This document shows, one piece after another, positions 17,101-21,197 of a stretch of 21,197 nucleotides of DNA. Under the pieces are notes generated by a model. The model was not told where the DNA came from. It saw only the letters and a list, made by a program, of their open reading frames with translations, and made no database searches. Numbering within the stretch: position 1 is the stretch's first letter; each line of letters opens with the position of its first letter. A program made the translations under genes and the position numbers. This DNA comes from Ettlia oleoabundans (Eukaryota > Chlorophyta > Chlorophyceae > Chlamydomonadales). The DNA is taken from contig JAAMXP010005584.1 of assembly GCA_019693395.1 (NCBI GenBank), positions 1-21,197 on the forward strand, given 5' to 3'.

Positions 17101-19301
17101 CAGCTTCATGAGACATCAGCAGGGGGTGCGACTGCGGCCGCAGCAGCCTCTGGTGGTCTTGAGCCACGAGCTTAGGCTGCAAGGCACGGCTTGGCCGACA
17201 TAGCAGCTGCTGACATTGCAGCTGACGTGCCTGATTGGGCCCACAAGCTGAAACAGAAGGAGGTAAGCCGCACCCCATTATCCTGGAAGCCAAACCCTCC
17301 CCTTTCCAGCCACGTTACAAGCGCTCCTCAAGCTGCGCACCTGTTTGCTGCTGGCTCCGAGCTCTGCGGCATTGAGAGCCCCATCGGGGCCCGCCCCATG
17401 CGGCATTCCGCCGCCGCCAGGCTGGGATGCCGCTCCCTGGAAAGCAGCGAGCGCCTTGAGCTGCGCTGCGTGCAGCCGGCTCTGCTGCCGGTGGCGGCGG
17501 GCCAGCACAAAACCACCCACAACCGCAACGATGACAGCTGCATCCAGACATGACGGGGGCAGTGCAAGTGTGAAGAAGCAACACAGTAACCCACAGCCTC
17601 CACGGGTCCAGAGGGTTGCTATTTCATGTCAACTCCATTCTGTATGCTGGGAAAACACAAGCGGCCAGCAGCGCTGAAGCCTGCCAGCCAACCAGCCAGT
17701 CAAACAGCCAGGCGCCTGCTAGCAGCCAGTCGCACCATTGCCCGCCACTACGCCCGCTACGATGGCTCCCACATTCACTTCCGAGCTGCTGCTGGTTTCT
17801 TGCATGTTGGGAAGATTGAAGAGCTCCGTGGTGCGCAGCACTGCAGCAGGCACAGCACGGGCAGCGGGCATTGAGCCAACTGGGTGCCAGTCAACAAGGC
17901 CGGCAAGTCCCAGACAGCCATACAGCTATCAGTGCTTCACCAAGCCTCTTCACGCAAAGCGATGCAGCCCGGAGCCGAACAGCCGTGAGGTGCATGACCG
18001 GGGAGCATTAGCATGTGACGAGGTTGTGAGCGGGGCAGGCAGGGACCGGCGGCGCACCGTCCAGGGCGATGGTGCACGACGGGCTCGAGCAGAAAAGCAT
18101 CTCGCAGATGTCGCTGCGCAGTGGGAACAGGGAGCTTTCATTTGCAATGAACTCGGACGTGGGAGATGCACATCAAGATCTGCACTCTGCTTTGCTCCAG
18201 CCAGGGAATTGGGCATGTGCGACACAACAACATGCATGATTCCCCTGTTCACCACCCTTTGCTGCCGGCTGGAGAATGCAAACAGGTGCAACATGACATC
18301 TGTTCTGCCTACTGAGAGGCAGTACAATGGGGCCAGCGGCAGCCCCATGCAACAGCAGCCGCAAATTAAGGAAGTTTGGCAGCATCGCCAAAGCGATAGC
18401 GCAAGTGCTCACAATGGATGTGACTCTGTGTGCATTTCGCTGGCTTTCTGCCCCTTATACTTGTCAGGCAGCATTTTGTCCACATATATGGAACATTCAT
18501 ATCGCATATCCTGCAGCCTCAAAGGGAAGACAGGGGAGACAGATGGGAAAGACACAGTTGGAATTACAGGAAAGTACAGATAGTGGCTAGCCGCCGATGA
18601 TGCCTTGCAACTGCTGGCAGGTCCTGCAACCTGAGACAGGGCAAAAGCGCGGGGACCTGCCAGCGAAAGGGCAATTACGTGGGCCGCACTGGCAAGGGCA
18701 TGTCGCGTACCTTGAACACGCCCTTGCATGCATCTGGGCAGGTAACGCCGGTTTTAAACGGCAGACGTGCCAGCGCTCGCTGGCAGTTGTCTAGATTGGG
18801 CTGCAGTTAAGAACAGGAGGCAGGCGACCAAGCAGCTTGGTCGATTATCGGAACGGGAGAGGTTGGGTCCTGACTGCTGCCTGCGGCACTATAAGTTCAA
18901 TGCTGCTTGGAGGTACACATTGATGGCCTCATATACTACCTTGATGTCTTCGAAATACTTTTTGCATGCTTTGAACTGCCCTGCAGCAGACCGGTGTGCA
19001 GCAGAGCGTTCTTGACAACCAGGCCTGCCGGTAGCGGTAGCTGGCTGCCGCTCTTACTATCCCCCGTGCTAGCACGACAGCACCGGGAGTTTCGAGCCTA
19101 TCAAACAGGAGTTTTACATGCATAGCGCTATGACTGGCTACCCGCGCCAACCGAAGGCGCGTGCGTGCAATTCCGCGTTGCAGGATGGCCCTCGCTCAGC
19201 GCACCTGAATCGTCATCTTTGGCTTCCACCAGTGCCACATGCCGACTGCAAGCGAAAATGAGGAGCAGCAGCAGGGCGGCCGCCCAGCGCTGGCCCTTCA
19301 T
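13426..19301 (-). CDS. RLK2: receptor-like TKL protein kinase with 8-Cys ectodomain (tandem copy 2)
   Basis: Seventeen exons: 19301..19205, 18980..18940, 18800..18711, 18510..18413, 18113..18058, 17840..17736, 17537..17341, 17071..16893, 16546..16138, 15965..15746, 15439..15342, 15140..15030, 14800..14717, 14486..14367, 14051..13980, 13798..13701, 13483..13426. The total is 2133 bases (710 aa), all in phase. Signal peptide [18 protein letters not shown] (to about 27); ectodomain Cys 38, 52, 67, 71, 82, 112, 117 and 122; one transmembrane helix (about residues 150-173) with ARRHRQQ on the cytosolic side; Ala/Gly/Ser-rich linker; kinase from about 413. VAVK Lys438, alpha-C Glu470, HRDLKSPN with Asp552, DFN 570-572, then APE. 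Kinase exons of 220, 98, 111, 84, 120, 72 and 98 bases match RLK1 exactly. The start of the eighth exon is uncertain: a T-rich acceptor at 17072 was chosen, but TTGCAG|CCTAAG further upstream also keeps the frame. Confidence 0.88.
13641..13700 (+). repeat. 15-base tandem repeat, about 3.5 copies
   Basis: CAGCACTTTCCACCT-like units at 13641-13655, 13656-13670 and 13671-13685, with a partial fourth to about 13700. The array abuts the donor of the last RLK2 intron (GT at 13700-13699). Confidence 0.85.
14107..14164 (+). repeat. GGCA (sense-strand CCTG) tetranucleotide microsatellite
   Basis: About 14 GGCA units with one interruption (GGCAGACA) lie in the RLK2 intron between the APE exon and the LVFMVSRGE exon, about 50 bases from the acceptor. 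On the sense strand it is a pyrimidine-rich TGCC/CCTG tract. A shorter run of the same unit lies in an RLK1 intron near 9406-9423. Confidence 0.95.
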
Positions 19302-20206
19302 GGCTTGAACCGATGTGGCAGCAGGCTGGGCTCTTCCTGGCGCGCTTGAAAGCAATCCCGAGCGGCGCTGCTAACAGCCGCGGCCAGCAGAGGCGCCGTC
19401 TCGTGGGTGGTTATTCCCAGCGCGCACAGCATGCCGTCCCGCCGCCATGTGTCCAACTAGAGTGCCTCAGCCAGGGGTGCCCTTATCGGCCGGGATCTAC
19501 TTTATAAAAACATTCGCACCATTAAGGGTGTGTTAAGCAGTGTTGCAAGCGCGTCTTTGTAGGGGGGAAATAGTGCTGCGGTGGCAAGCGAACCACCTGC
19601 CTTGTCCAGCACACGCTGATCCACATTGACCAGTATCTGATGCAGCCAGTGCCGCTTTAACAATCTAAATCAGAACTTGACCATCTTATGGAAGTGTGAC
19701 AAACCCTTCCGCGAAACAAAAGACAACAACGCCACTGCGGCGGCACGCGCTCAGCTCTGTGGCACACACACATAATCAGTGGTGTGTAAAGTGTGTGGCC
19801 AGGTGAATCTTGGCTGGGTGAAAAGTCAATGTGCACCTTCATCATGATGGTCCCACAAAGCTGCGAAAGGAACAAGGTGGATGCTTGTCCTGCTGCTGCC
19901 ACCCAGGGGTCTGCAGTGGCATTCCTCCGCCGCCAAGCGTGCGCCTCTGCTGGCTGCCCTCGACTCGTCTCTGCAGTTCTCGGGTTGATTATCATTCCGC
20001 TGAGAAGCAAAGAACGTCGAATCACCACCGACTCTCTCTCTTGCACGATATCGTGTCTGAACACACGTCGCCCGGACGCCGTGTGTCCAGATGTCGGGAG
20101 GCCTCGTATGCTGACTCGGCACGCCATATCGTTGAGTTCGCCGCCGTCCGCTCGCTTTGGGGTTGGCCCGCCCCTAGCCCAGACCTTGCCGCCAGCTGCG
20201 CCGCCC
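19302..20206. promoter_or_regulatory. Divergent promoter region of RLK2 and secernin
   Basis: About 900 bases separate the two start codons. TTTATAAAA at 19501-19509 is a near-palindromic TATA-like box, about 200 bases upstream of the RLK2 ATG, and reads as TATAAA on either strand. No second clear element is seen. The frame upstream of the secernin start is open and includes an ATG at 20108, but the family's usual start favours 20207. Confidence 0.4.
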
Positions 20207-21197
20207 ATGCCGCCGCCACCTCCCCGCTCGTGTGACACCTTTGTCGCCCTCCCTCCTGCCACCCCTGACGGCAGCGTTGTGTTTGGAAAGAACAGTGACA
20301 GGGAGCGCGAGGTGCGTGGCATGCGGGGCCGCTTATCCCTTCCCCTGCTGTCCTCATGCACTTGCGTCTTTGAGCAGAAAACAAGGGCAGCTGCCCTGCC
20401 CTCTTTGACTGGCCCTCCCACAGTTCCCTCCTCTTGTGATTGTTCCACCCATGCAGGAGGTGCAGGAGGTGGTGGCCTATGCCGGGGGGCAGCACCCAGC
20501 TGGATCAATGGTGAATTGCACTTACGTCACGATCCCACAGACGCCCAGCACCTACTCTGTAGTCCTGAGCAAGCCCACCTGGATGTGGGGGGCAGAGATG
20601 GGCGCAAATGAGGTACGCACAGGAGATGGCCGGATCTGTCGGGGTGGGGTTGCAGCCAAGATGGCGGCAGCAAGGTTTGACAGTGTGACAGCTTGCCGTT
20701 GCTTTCATGCATGGGGTGTGTTCCGAAACGTCTCGAAGACGCTTGTTCTGGCGGCCCTGGCACAGCTTAAGCTCAAGTTACGTTGGGTGCAGTGTCCCCA
20801 AGAAAGAGGCTGCCGTGTAATGCATCCTCGCAAACTGTGTTTGCTGGGGGAGAAGGTGGGGGCGCCGCTTACACCACGGCTTTCGAACTGCCATCAATGC
20901 GTCCGCTGCGTGCAGGCGGGCGTGGTGTGCGGCAATGAGGCTGTGTGGACAGTGGAGGCATCTGATGCGCCGCCTGCGCTGCTTGGTATGGATCTGGTCA
21001 GGTGAGGTGCGGCACAGTGTGGTCAGGCATGTAATGGGTTAGGCTGCTCGGGGGGCAGGGGGGTGGTGAGCTGTACGCATGTGTCGTGGGCCAGGCTGCC
21101 AAGGCATAGTAATGTGTGTTCCTGGATGGGGCGGGCAGCTGGGGCATGGATGTGTTCAGCTGGTAATGGGGGCAGTGGGAGTGGTCAGTATCAGAAC
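20207..21197 (+). CDS. SCRN: Secernin (peptidase family C69), 5' three exons, truncated by the window end
   Basis: Exons 20207..20311, 20457..20612 and 20916..21001 are in phase, with donors GTGCGT, GTACGC and GTGAGG and acceptors ATGCAG and GTGCAG. They encode the first 115 residues plus a split codon; the gene continues to the right. Landmarks: SCDTFVALPP (8-17), VVFGKNSDRE (24-33), EVQEVV (36-41), WMWGAEMGANE (77-87), VVCGNEAV and ALLGMDLVR. These match secernin throughout. Cys9 is at the same position as Cys9 of mammalian SCRN1 and corresponds to the N-terminal nucleophile of C69 dipeptidases, which supports the ATG at 20207. An in-frame ATG at 20108 would add 33 residues and is less likely. 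The substrate is unknown; mammalian secernin acts in regulated exocytosis. Confidence 0.92.

Noticed and set aside
16327..17175. A 282-codon + strand open frame
   Set aside because: It is antisense to RLK2 exons and introns, is low-complexity, and has no domain likeness.
17738..18583. A 281-codon + strand open frame
   Set aside because: It is antisense to the RLK2 ectodomain exons, which are supported by phase and by likeness to RLK1.
19793..20611. A long + strand open frame of 272 codons
   Set aside because: It is the first secernin exon with an open intron and upstream sequence. The splice sites at 20312 and 20456 and the secernin likeness resolve it.

Overview
This window is nuclear DNA of a chlorophyte green alga. 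It is GC-rich with many CAG/CTG runs. Its genes are cut by many short GT-AG introns, and acceptors are typically CTGCAG. TGTAA polyadenylation signals, the type used by green algae, lie after several genes. A small AT-rich island near the left end carries a decayed piece of plastid psbB. No class-level assignment is safe from sequence alone.

Layout, left to right: a possible terminal exon of an unknown + strand gene (51-230); an AT-rich island with the psbB relic (about 301-690); a minus-strand gene of uncertain identity with a PGYQGYTPG motif (803-1923); NTAN1, the N-terminal asparagine amidohydrolase (+, 2164-3581); a convergent minus-strand gene for a lone STI1-type TPR domain (3951-4523); a small coiled-coil protein (+, 5027-5825); two large tandem minus-strand receptor-like kinase genes (6587-12829, called RLK1 here, and 13426-19301, called RLK2); and the first three exons of a secernin (+, from 20207), cut off by the window edge.

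The main result is the kinase pair. I rebuilt both gene models exon by exon, requiring splice-phase continuity throughout and using each copy to find the other's small exons. RLK1 has 16 exons and encodes 733 aa; RLK2 has 17 exons and encodes 710 aa. Each encodes a signal peptide, a short ectodomain with eight cysteines in the same order and near-identical spacing, one transmembrane helix split by an intron, a variable low-complexity juxtamembrane region, and a C-terminal Raf/MAPKKK-like (TKL) kinase domain. Seven consecutive kinase exons have identical lengths in the two genes, which shows tandem duplication. Both kinases have DFN where DFG is expected, while the other catalytic motifs are intact. 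I do not recognise the ectodomain as any named family. The pair looks like an algal receptor-kinase architecture that is separate from the RLK/Pelle receptors of land plants.

NTAN1 acts in the N-degron pathway. The TPR protein resembles the Hsp70-binding TPR1 domain of STI1/HOP but has lost most of its carboxylate-clamp residues. The neighbouring genes do not form an obvious shared pathway.
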